Origin: Clostridiales bacterium
Lineage (GTDB): Bacteria; Bacillota; Clostridia; Lachnospirales; Lachnospiraceae
Direction: 5' to 3'
Assembly: GCA_018366495.1 (NCBI GenBank)
Contig: JAGZHZ010000011.1
Coordinates: 22,945 to 86,944, forward strand
DNA: 64,000 bases
The position numbers and the translations under genes are program-made. Numbering within the stretch: the first letter of the stretch is position 1; each line of letters starts with the position of its first letter. The notes under the pieces were generated by a model. The model saw nothing but the letters and a program-made list of their open reading frames with translations, was not told the DNA's origin and did not search any database. Below, piece by piece: positions 16,326 through 22,962 of this stretch.

Positions 16326-17327
16326 GTGGAGGCGACAGCGTTTTATAAAGAATTATGTGAGCGGCAGAAAAATGGGTATGATACTGCAGCAGCGACGGTG
16401 ATTGATGGAGAACAAGCAGGCGAGAAATTTTTTTTGTCGGAAGAGAACCAAGATAAAGAGAGAGAAAACAGTCTTTTTGTGGAAAGGTTTTGTCCTCCTA
16501 TACAGATTGTGATTTGCGGGGGAGGTCATATCTCTGTTGCTTTGGAAAAGATTTTAAAGTTTTTAGGATATAAAATCATCATCTGTGATGACAGAAAAGA
16601 ATTTGCAGATAGAAAACGGTTTTCTCTGGCAGATGAAGTGCATCATCTGGACTTTGAGACACAATTTTTCACGGAAATGTTTGGAGTCGGTACTTCCTAT
16701 ATCGTGGTAACAAGGGGACATCGTGATGATTTGACATGTCTCAGAAAAATTTTAGCTGCGGACAGTCAAAGTTTTCCTGAAAAAAAACAGATCGGATATA
16801 TCGGAATGATTGGCAGCAGAAAAAAAGTAGAGCAGATTTTTGAGAGACTGGAAAAAGAAGGAATTTCCAGAGATCAGTTTGAAAAAGTCCATGCGCCGAT
16901 CGGACTGAAGATCGGCGCAAAAACACCGGAAGAGATCGCAGTCAGTATTGCGGCTGAACTGATTCAATATTTTAGTCAGCGAAAAGGATACAGTATAAAT
17001 GAGGAAATTATACAAAATATTGGAAAAGAAAAAAGGGAAGTGATAGTGACGGTGATGGAAACGAGTGGATCGACACCGGGAAAATCAGGCAGCAGAATGC
17101 TGGTGACAGAAAAAGCGTGCTATGGAACAATCGGAGGCGGAAAAAGTGAATACGAACTGATGCAGAAAGCACGGCAGAAAATTGCTGAAAAAGATGACCG
17201 GTTTGAAACATTGCGTTGTCAGCTGACAAACGAAGGAGCAGCTTCCCTTGGAATGATCTGCGGAGGAGAGATGCAGGTGTGCATAGAACCTTTATGGAAA
17301 AACGCAGAGAAATATAGAAAAGCGTAG
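16326..17327 (+). CDS. XdhC/CoxI-family protein with unusual domain order
   Basis: About 333 residues from GTG 16326, which has GAGG at 16316-16319. A longer reading from 16275 would overlap the upstream gene. A Rossmann segment comes first (VICGGGHISVALEKIL, then IGMIGSRKKVEQIFERL and HAPIGLKIGAKTPEEIAVS). The XdhC_CoxI segment comes last (VTVMETSGSTPGKSG, GTIGGGKSEYE, GMICGGEMQVCIEPL). Canonical XdhC proteins have the opposite order. The family inserts or sulfurates molybdenum cofactor in xanthine dehydrogenase-type enzymes. Pairing with the molybdopterin-binding protein upstream supports this. No xdh structural genes are nearby. Confidence 0.8.
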   Translation: MEATAFYKELCERQKNGYDTAAATVIDGEQAGEKFFLSEENQDKERENSLFVERFCPPIQIVICGGGHISVALEKILKFLGYKIIICDDRKEFADRKRFSLADEVHHLDFETQFFTEMFGVGTSYIVVTRGHRDDLTCLRKILAADSQSFPEKKQIGYIGMIGSRKKVEQIFERLEKEGISRDQFEKVHAPIGLKIGAKTPEEIAVSIAAELIQYFSQRKGYSINEEIIQNIGKEKREVIVTVMETSGSTPGKSGSRMLVTEKACYGTIGGGKSEYELMQKARQKIAEKDDRFETLRCQLTNEGAASLGMICGGEMQVCIEPLWKNAEKYRKA

Positions 17328-17402
17328 AGATCTGGAAAAGACATGGATGTCTGAGCAATGAAAAAGGTAGAACTATGGAGTGCAGACAAAGGAGGCATTT
17401 TT

Positions 17403-17591
17403 ATGGAACCGAAAAGATTATATAAATCAAATACAAATAAAATTATCTGCGGCGTGTGCGGAGGAATCGGAGAATATTTTGGGATTGATCCGACTTTGAT
17501 CCGTCTTGCACTTGTTCTGTTTAGCTTTACGGGAAGCTCTATCGTTGCTTATATTGTCGCAGCGATTATTATGCCGGTGAGACGCTATTAA
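17403..17591 (+). CDS. PspC domain membrane protein
   Basis: A 62-residue protein. KIICGVCGGIGEYFGIDPTL is the PspC signature, followed by one membrane segment of about 20 residues and a basic end (MPVRRY). ATG 17403 with GGAGG at 17391 is preferred over an in-frame ATG at 17358 that lacks a good site. PspC proteins are small inner-membrane proteins linked to envelope stress in Proteobacteria; in Firmicutes such solo PspC proteins have unclear roles. It stands alone, downstream of the XdhC gene. A weak stem, AACTGC with GCAGTT at 17626-17643, follows. Confidence 0.85.
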   Translation: MEPKRLYKSNTNKIICGVCGGIGEYFGIDPTLIRLALVLFSFTGSSIVAYIVAAIIMPVRRY

Positions 17592-17650
17592 AAGAAAAGC
17601 GGACATCACATTTTTTCTTCATTTTAACTGCTTTCAGGCAGTTTCGTCAT

Positions 17651-17691
17651 GACATCAGCCCATTACCTTTAGGTGATGGGTAGTTGACTCA
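17651..17691 (+). mobile_element. IS200/IS605-like subterminal hairpin, solo copy
   Basis: CCCATTACCT (17659-17668) pairs with AGGTGATGGG (17671-17680), then TAGTTGACTCA follows. A related copy with the same CTTTAG tip and ATGGGTAGTT flank lies at 59421-59456. Hairpins of the form CCC..CTTTAG..GGG followed by a TTGAC-like tract resemble the ends recognised by Y1 transposases. No tnpA or tnpB is adjacent, so this is a relic or a non-autonomous element. Confidence 0.5.
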
Positions 17692-17751
17692 GCAATCTGT
17701 CAGAATACATGAAATTTTGAAAATTCTAAGACAGATTTTGCAGAGGAGATT

Positions 17752-17781
17752 GTATAGAAAAAGAAAAAATAGACCATACTC
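17752..17781 (+). promoter_or_regulatory. Putative sigma-G (forespore) promoter for the SASP gene
   Basis: GTATA (17752-17756) and CATACTC (17775-17781) are separated by 18 bases. They fit the sigma-G pattern GHATR-N18-CATWHTA with one mismatch in the -10. Expected transcription would start near 17788, a few bases before AGGAG at 17794-17798. SASP genes are classic sigma-G targets. Confidence 0.5.
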
Positions 17782-17810
17782 CAGAAAACAGAAAGGAGTA
17801 TGGTTTTATT
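17773..17810 (+). terminator. Hairpin-plus-T-run overlapping the SASP ribosome binding site
   Basis: ACCATACTCC (17773-17782) pairs perfectly with GGAGTATGGT (17795-17804) around a 12-base loop, followed by TTTTATTT. Read-through RNA from upstream would form a terminator that buries GGAG. A transcript starting at the sigma-G site (near 17788) would lack the left arm and leave the site free. Confidence 0.55.
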
Positions 17811-17811
17811 T

Positions 17812-18021
17812 ATGACAAAAAAAATAAAAATGACAGATTTGACTCCAGATGAAAAGATGAAATATGAAATTGCAGAGGAGCTGGGACTTTTGGATCGTGT
17901 GCTGGAAGATGGATGGCGTACATTATCAGCAAAAGAGACTGGGAGAATCGGAGGTCTTATGACAAAGAGAAAAAGGATGATGAAAAAGGAAGCGATGGAA
18001 AAGGATAGCGTCCAAATGTAA
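17812..18021 (+). CDS. Alpha/beta-type small acid-soluble spore protein (SASP)
   Basis: About 69 residues with the two SASP signatures: KYEIAEELGLLDRV and GRIGGLMTKRKRMM. These proteins coat and protect DNA in the dormant spore and are degraded at germination by the GPR protease, whose gene lies 1.5 kb downstream. ATG 17812 is preferred because ATG 17800 is only one base from AGGAG (17794-17798), although 13 bases to 17812 is long. A sigma-G-like promoter lies just upstream. The divergent sequence, with an extra WRTLSAKE segment, matches the clostridial subgroup. Confidence 0.8.
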   Translation: MTKKIKMTDLTPDEKMKYEIAEELGLLDRVLEDGWRTLSAKETGRIGGLMTKRKRMMKKEAMEKDSVQM

Positions 18022-18090
18022 CTTATGATAAAATAAAAAAGACAGAAAAATACAGGAAGCTGTATGATAAACAGCGAGTGGGGAGGACAA

Positions 18091-19083
18091 ATGAAAAACT
18101 TAATTGAAGATATCAAAAACAGAGAATTTCGGAGAGCATATTTATTATGTGGGGAAGAAATGTATCTGAAAGTGCAGTATAAGAAAAAGCTTCAGGAAGC
18201 AGTCTTAGGATCTGATGATACGATGAATCTGAATATCTATATAGGAAAAGGAATTGATACACGAGCTGTCATCGAACAGGCAGAGACCATGCCATTTTTT
18301 GCAGACCATCGTGTGATCCTGATAGAAAACAGTGGACTGTTCAAAACAGCAAATGAAGAATTGGCAGAGTATTTAAAAAAAGTTCCAGATGAAACTGTTT
18401 TTATCTTTGTGGAAGATGAAGTGGACAAAAGAGGAAAAATGTACAAGGCAGTCAAAAGCGTAGGACGGATTGTGGAATTTAACCGGCAGGATGAAAAAAC
18501 GCTGATGCAGTGGATTCTGGGAATTTTAAAGAGAGAAAAAAAGAAAATCACGCAGCAGACAATGGAACTTTTTTTAGAGAGAACGGGAAACGATATGGAA
18601 AATATTTCCCATGAATTAGAAAAATTGCTTTGCTATACAATGGGACGTGAGATCATCACACAAGAAGATGTAGTGGAAATCACAGCAGGACAGATAGAAA
18701 ATAAAATTTTTGAAATGATTCGAGCCATTGGGGAAAAGAGACAGAGAGATGCGCTTGATTTTTATTATGATCTGCTCGCCCTCAAAGAATCCCCCATGAA
18801 GATTCTGTATCTGCTTGTACGTCAATTTCAGGCTTTGCTTCAGGTCAAAGAAATGCTTGGAAATGGATATGATCAAAGGCAGATTGCAGCGAAAATAGGA
18901 TCTCAAAGCTTTATTGTAAAAAATTATGTGAGACAGGCACATTTCTTTTCAAAGGAAGAGTTGGAAGAAGCAATCCAAGATTGTGCGGAGACAGAAGAAG
19001 CAGTTAAGACGGGAAAAATGAAAGATGTACTCAGCGTGGAAATTTTAATTGTAAAATATAGCCAAAAAAAAGCTTTCGACTGA
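18091..19083 (+). CDS. holA: DNA polymerase III delta subunit
   Basis: HolA (YqeN) is the clamp-loader subunit that opens the beta clamp at replication forks. The 330-residue product has the family layout: N-terminal AYLLCGEEMYLKVQYKKKL, the middle FFADHRVILIENSG and VFIFVEDEVDKRGK, then a C-terminal helical collar domain (FFSKEELEEAIQDCAETEEAVKTG region). ATG 18091 has GGGAGG just upstream and is preferred over an in-frame ATG at 18064. The gene order holA then convergent rpsT is conserved in Firmicutes. Its TGA stop lies in the loop of a bidirectional terminator. Confidence 0.93.
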   Translation: MKNLIEDIKNREFRRAYLLCGEEMYLKVQYKKKLQEAVLGSDDTMNLNIYIGKGIDTRAVIEQAETMPFFADHRVILIENSGLFKTANEELAEYLKKVPDETVFIFVEDEVDKRGKMYKAVKSVGRIVEFNRQDEKTLMQWILGILKREKKKITQQTMELFLERTGNDMENISHELEKLLCYTMGREIITQEDVVEITAGQIENKIFEMIRAIGEKRQRDALDFYYDLLALKESPMKILYLLVRQFQALLQVKEMLGNGYDQRQIAAKIGSQSFIVKNYVRQAHFFSKEELEEAIQDCAETEEAVKTGKMKDVLSVEILIVKYSQKKAFD

Positions 19084-19100
19084 CGGGATCGAAAGCTTTT
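19068..19100. terminator. Bidirectional terminator between holA and rpsT
   Basis: AAAAGCTTTCGA (19068-19079) pairs with TCGAAAGCTTTT (19089-19100) over 12 bases with a 9-base loop. The A-rich left and T-rich right flanks let it work for both convergent genes. The holA stop codon at 19081-19083 sits in the loop. Confidence 0.85.
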
Positions 19101-19119
19101 ATCATGATTTCATTTATAA

Positions 19120-19383
19120 TTAAGCAATTCCGTTAACGGCTTTTGTTAAACGAGAAACTTTTCTGGCTGCATTGTTTTTATGATAAACACCTTTTGTAGC
19201 AGCTTTATCGATCGTAGAGATCGCAGCAACTAAAGCAGCTTTTGCAGCTTCTTTGTCATTTGCTACAACAGCAGCATCTACCTTTTTCATAGCAGTTTTT
19301 ACGCTAGATCTGATAGCTTTGTTTCTGTCAGCTTTTGTTTTGTTAACTAAAATTCTCTTTTTTGCAGATTTGATGTTAGCCAA
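19120..19383 (-). CDS. rpsT: 30S ribosomal protein S20
   Basis: S20 binds 16S rRNA early in small-subunit assembly. From TTG at 19381-19383 the product is 87 residues, exactly the usual length, starting MANIKSAKKRILVNKTKADR. GGAGG lies about 6 bases upstream of the TTG. An upstream ATG in the same frame at 19449 would add 22 unrelated residues and bypass that site, so it is rejected. E. coli rpsT also uses UUG and is translationally autoregulated; the same start here is worth noting. Convergent with holA, divergent from gpr. Confidence 0.95.
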   Translation of the reverse strand: MANIKSAKKRILVNKTKADRNKAIRSSVKTAMKKVDAAVVANDKEAAKAALVAAISTIDKAATKGVYHKNNAARKVSRLTKAVNGIA

Positions 19384-19477
19384 TCCGTACACCTCCAAAT
19401 TTCCCTGATTATATTTTCGATTTGTATTTGTTTCATTAAAGCCGGACACGGACGTTCTAATGTAAACACACTTATAT

Positions 19478-19506
19478 ATATTAAATCATACTTTTTTATC
19501 TGTCAA
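19478..19506 (-). promoter_or_regulatory. Putative sigma-A promoter of rpsT
   Basis: Read on the minus strand: TTGACA at 19506-19501, 17 bases, then TAATAT at 19483-19478. The leader to the TTG start is about 90 bases. Confidence 0.6.
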
Positions 19507-19568
19507 TACATATTTCACAAAATATTGTAAAAAATATTAGAAATGAAGGTAAAACGAAAGGAGAAGGT

Positions 19569-20516
19569 ATGCTGGGGAATTTTAATATAAGGACAGATCT
19601 GGCGCTGGAGGCAAAGGAAGACTGCGACGCACAGAAAATTTCCGTTCGGGGAGTTACTGTTCAGGAAGAAAAAGATGAAAAAAGAGAAATCTACACGACA
19701 ACGGTAAAAATTAGTACAGAGAATGGAGCAAAGGCGATGGGAAAACCAGTCGGTACTTATATTACGATAGAAGCGCCAAATCTTTCTATTCCAGATGAAG
19801 GATATCACCGTGAAATTTCAAAAGAGGTGGCTCGTCATTTAAAACGTCTGATAGGAAAAGAAAAAAAGTCCATTTTTGTTGTGGGTCTGGGAAACCGTGA
19901 TATAACTCCTGATGCTCTGGGACCAGAAGTAGTTGGTAATCTTCACATTACACGTCACGTTGTCCGAGAGTATGGCCAGCTTTTTTTGAAAGAAAAAGAG
20001 AGCCGTGAAATTAGTTCGCTTGTTCCGGGAGTGATGGCACAGACGGGGATGGAGACACTGGAGATTATCCGGGGTGTGGCGCAGGAAGCATGTCCAGATG
20101 TGATGATTGTCATTGATGCGCTGGCAGCACGAAGCACAAAACGATTAAATCGCACGATCCAAATAACGGATGCCGGCATTCATCCAGGTTCCGGAGTGGG
20201 TAATCATCGAAGCGGAATCAACAGGCAATCGCTTGGCATTCCTGTCATTGCCATCGGTGTTCCGACAGTAGTAGATGCGGCGACGATTGTAAATGATACG
20301 ATGCTCAATCTTGTGGATGCGATGGATGAGTCGGAGAACCTGAAAAAACTGGGCGGTACACTGAAGACGTTAAATCGTGAAGAAAAATATCAAATTATAA
20401 GAGAATTACTGACTCCAAATCTCAATACAATGTTTGTGACCCCAAAAGACATTGACGAGACAATCAAACGAATCAGTTTTACGATCTCAGAAGGAATTAA
20501 TATCGCATTTGCATAG
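19569..20516 (+). CDS. gpr: Germination protease GPR (spore protease)
   Basis: GPR cleaves SASPs when spores germinate, releasing amino acids and freeing DNA. The 315-residue product begins with the propeptide region (NIRTDLALEA, which contains the site for autoprocessing) and has FVVGLGNRDITPDALGP, HIHPGSGVGNHRSG-type sequence (ITDAGIHPGSGVGNHR) and VIAIGVPTVVDAATI. ATG 19569 follows AAAGGAGAAGGT. It precedes spoIIP, as in other Clostridia and bacilli. It is made in the forespore as an inactive zymogen; no clear sigma-G promoter could be assigned by eye. Confidence 0.95.
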   Translation: MLGNFNIRTDLALEAKEDCDAQKISVRGVTVQEEKDEKREIYTTTVKISTENGAKAMGKPVGTYITIEAPNLSIPDEGYHREISKEVARHLKRLIGKEKKSIFVVGLGNRDITPDALGPEVVGNLHITRHVVREYGQLFLKEKESREISSLVPGVMAQTGMETLEIIRGVAQEACPDVMIVIDALAARSTKRLNRTIQITDAGIHPGSGVGNHRSGINRQSLGIPVIAIGVPTVVDAATIVNDTMLNLVDAMDESENLKKLGGTLKTLNREEKYQIIRELLTPNLNTMFVTPKDIDETIKRISFTISEGINIAFA

Positions 20517-20542
20517 TAGAGACGACATTTCCAGCATATTTT

Positions 20543-21838
20543 TTGAAAAAAATTCATATATTGGAGCAGGGGCAAGTCAGACCTGATTGTGAGGCGAAAA
20601 GATTGAAAAATTTTCAAAAATGGCTGTATATGGCTGCAGGAAGTGTAATCGGAGCGCTTGGACTATATATTTTATATCGTGGAGCAGGAATAGTGATGGA
20701 AAGCCAGTTTTTTAAAAACTTAGGCTTTCCGTCTTTCATTCAGCGCTATGTGGAAGAAGAAGCATCTTCTGTGTGGCTTCCAGGACTTACATATGAAGGA
20801 TACAAAAACGGAAGAGAGGGGAGCTGCATTGAGACTTGGATCAAAGAGGAAATACCGCTGTATTATGTCGCAGATCAGCAGATTGCATCACGCGCTGACG
20901 CTGTAAAAAAAGAAGAGGCAAATTCGAATGAAAGCCAAAAGGAAGGACAGACGCAAAATCAGAAAATGACAGAAACACAGGTGCTGAGGCAGACGGAGAT
21001 TCCAGAACCGGAAACAGTTGCAGTGACGGCACAGGGAGCTTCCGAATGGCTGGCAAGAGATCCGGTAGCAGAAATTCCATATGATCAGCTTGGAGATTTT
21101 AATTTTTTACTGAATCAGTATTATATCGTAGACGCTTCAACAAGCATAGATGAATCTTTACTGGACGCAGAGGCTTTTCTATCGAAGGATTTCAGTATCG
21201 TCAAAGATCCGACCGTGCCGCAGATTTTGATCTACCATACACATTCCCAGGAAGAATTTGCAGATTCCATACCAGGGGACGACACGACAACGATTGTGGG
21301 CGTAGGCGATTATCTGACAGAACTCTTAGAGGCAACGTATGGATATCAGGTGATACATGACAGAGGGGTGTATGATTTGATTGACGGTGTGTTAGACCGG
21401 GACGCCGCATATGATTATTCTCTGGAGGCAGTAGAGAAGATTTTGGCAGAAAATCCCAGCATTGAGGTTGTAATTGATCTGCACCGTGACGGTGTGGACG
21501 GTAAACGGCTTATAACAGAAGTAAATGGTGAGGAGACAGCCCCGATTATGCTTTTTAATGGTCTTTCACGCCTGGCTGACGGACAGGAGATTGATTATCT
21601 TCCCAACCCATATTTGGAAGAAAATTTAGCCTTTTCATTTCAAATTCAGCTGAAAGCAGAACAACTCTACCCAGATCTGATGAGACCTGTATACTTAAGA
21701 GGATACCGCTATAACCTGCATGTGCGGCCGAGAACCTTGCTTGTGGAGGCAGGGACACAGTTAAACACACTGCAGGAAGAAAAAAACGCAATGAAATATC
21801 TGGCACAGATTTTAGATCAGGTGCTGAGCGGAAAATAG
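20543..21838 (+). CDS. spoIIP: Stage II sporulation protein P
   Basis: SpoIIP is a membrane-anchored peptidoglycan amidase/endopeptidase acting with SpoIID and SpoIIM to drive engulfment. The protein has one N-terminal membrane segment (WLYMAAGSVIGALGLYIL), a Glu/Gln-rich linker near 125-165, and the catalytic domain with LIYHTHSQEEF, VVIDLHRDG and LVEAGTQLN. The start is uncertain: TTG 20543 gives 431 residues but lacks a good site; TTG 20603, with GAGG at 20591-20594, would give 411. It lies 26 bases after gpr, the usual neighbour. Confidence 0.93.
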   Translation: MKKIHILEQGQVRPDCEAKRLKNFQKWLYMAAGSVIGALGLYILYRGAGIVMESQFFKNLGFPSFIQRYVEEEASSVWLPGLTYEGYKNGREGSCIETWIKEEIPLYYVADQQIASRADAVKKEEANSNESQKEGQTQNQKMTETQVLRQTEIPEPETVAVTAQGASEWLARDPVAEIPYDQLGDFNFLLNQYYIVDASTSIDESLLDAEAFLSKDFSIVKDPTVPQILIYHTHSQEEFADSIPGDDTTTIVGVGDYLTELLEATYGYQVIHDRGVYDLIDGVLDRDAAYDYSLEAVEKILAENPSIEVVIDLHRDGVDGKRLITEVNGEETAPIMLFNGLSRLADGQEIDYLPNPYLEENLAFSFQIQLKAEQLYPDLMRPVYLRGYRYNLHVRPRTLLVEAGTQLNTLQEEKNAMKYLAQILDQVLSGK

Positions 21839-21903
21839 AAATAAGTCATAAAAGAGATGATAATAAGAATCAAAATGTTGATGAAGATCACCATTCCTTA
21901 AGG

Positions 21904-21957
21904 GATTCCCATCTGTTTTTAAATTCAGAAGAAATTTTCCTGAAACAGATGGGAGTC
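21904..21957. repeat. Perfect long inverted repeat between spoIIP and the GNAT gene
   Basis: GATTCCCATCTGTTT (21904-21918) pairs with AAACAGATGGGAGTC (21943-21957) with a single G-T wobble; the 24-base loop holds a further AAATT/AATTT stem. It sits between convergent genes but lacks a clear T run on either strand, so it is not a standard terminator. Confidence 0.6.
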
Positions 21958-22035
21958 ATCTGAAAAAATGACGGGTTTATTTTGGAGATCACAAGCATCG
22001 TGATGTGAAAGAATTTATGGCATCGCTGTCTTTTC

Positions 22036-22683
22036 CTATTCTTCGAGGAAAGACTGGCTTATAATATAAAATTCATCCTGACTTGGCTGATATTTTTTTT
22101 CCATTTTTTCCAGTGTATCGTCATAGCGCTGCGCTTCTTCTTCGTTGATTGCCATCACAGGGCTGTCCTGATAAATCCATTTATGACCGGAAAGCACGTG
22201 AGGAATCAGCTCTTTTACCATCATTGCAGCCGGATATTTTCCATTTTCAATGCATACATTATATTTTTTGCAGCTCTGAAAACCGCGGCTTATATAATTG
22301 GCAGGACTTCCAAATATAACGATCGCTTCATATCCTAATTCGACAGCTTTTTGAAAAGAATGTTCCAGAAGGAGTTTTCCATATCCCATTCTCTGATATC
22401 CAGGTGCAATACAGACAGGACCAAATGTCAAAACTTCTTTTCTCTTTCCGGCTTCATCGACCAATCCTGCCTTTGTATACATAATATTGCCGATAATCCT
22501 GCCATCTAATTCTAGAACGAAATCTAATTCCGGAATAAAATCTTCATGCTTCCTCATGATATGGACCAGATAATGTTCCACGCATCCAGGAACATACAGA
22601 TTGTAAAAAGCGGCTCTCGTCATTTTTTCTACTGTCTCGTAATCTTCTTTTCGTTCATTTCTGATTTTAATCTTTTCGTTCAT
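22036..22683 (-). CDS. GNAT family N-acetyltransferase
   Basis: This 215-residue protein has the GNAT core: KIRNERKEDYETVEKMTRAA at the start, then LTFGPVCIAPGYQRMGYGKL containing the acetyl-CoA loop QRMGYGK (R/QxxGxG/A), and VIFGSPANYISRGF. The C-terminal 75 residues are an extension with YQPSQDEFYIIS. ATG 22683 has GGAGG about 7 bases upstream on the minus strand. Substrate unknown; the closest style is the YhbS/YjdJ-like group of predicted N-acetyltransferases. It stands alone, convergent with spoIIP and divergent from lepA. Confidence 0.85.
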   Translation of the reverse strand: MNEKIKIRNERKEDYETVEKMTRAAFYNLYVPGCVEHYLVHIMRKHEDFIPELDFVLELDGRIIGNIMYTKAGLVDEAGKRKEVLTFGPVCIAPGYQRMGYGKLLLEHSFQKAVELGYEAIVIFGSPANYISRGFQSCKKYNVCIENGKYPAAMMVKELIPHVLSGHKWIYQDSPVMAINEEEAQRYDDTLEKMEKKYQPSQDEFYIISQSFLEE

Positions 22684-22888
22684 TTAAAAATCCTCCGATT
22701 ATTTTTTATCAGTTTTTTTTCTTTCAGTTTCTTATCTGGCAGCACAAAACATTAAAAAACTGCTTTATAATATCTGACATATTCTTCTGCCAGCTGTTCT
22801 TTCATCATTTGAAAGAATAGTAAACGAGTATTTATATGTCAAGAGGAAGATTTTCATATCTATAAATAAAGAAATACTTTCGTCATAC

Positions 22889-22918
22889 TAGACAAAAACC
22901 TTGAATTTGTGATACACT
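22889..22918 (+). promoter_or_regulatory. Putative promoter of lepA
   Basis: TAGACA (22889-22894), 18 bases, then extended TGA-TACACT (22913-22918). The match is moderate. It lies 44 bases before the GTG start of lepA. Confidence 0.4.
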
Positions 22919-22962
22919 TGCTACGGAAATGAAAGAGTGAATCATAAACTGGAGGAAAAAAC

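Noticed and set aside
18064..18091. Upstream in-frame ATG for holA
   Set aside because: ATG 18091 has GGGAGG at the right spacing and gives the usual N-terminus; the longer form adds nine unconserved residues.
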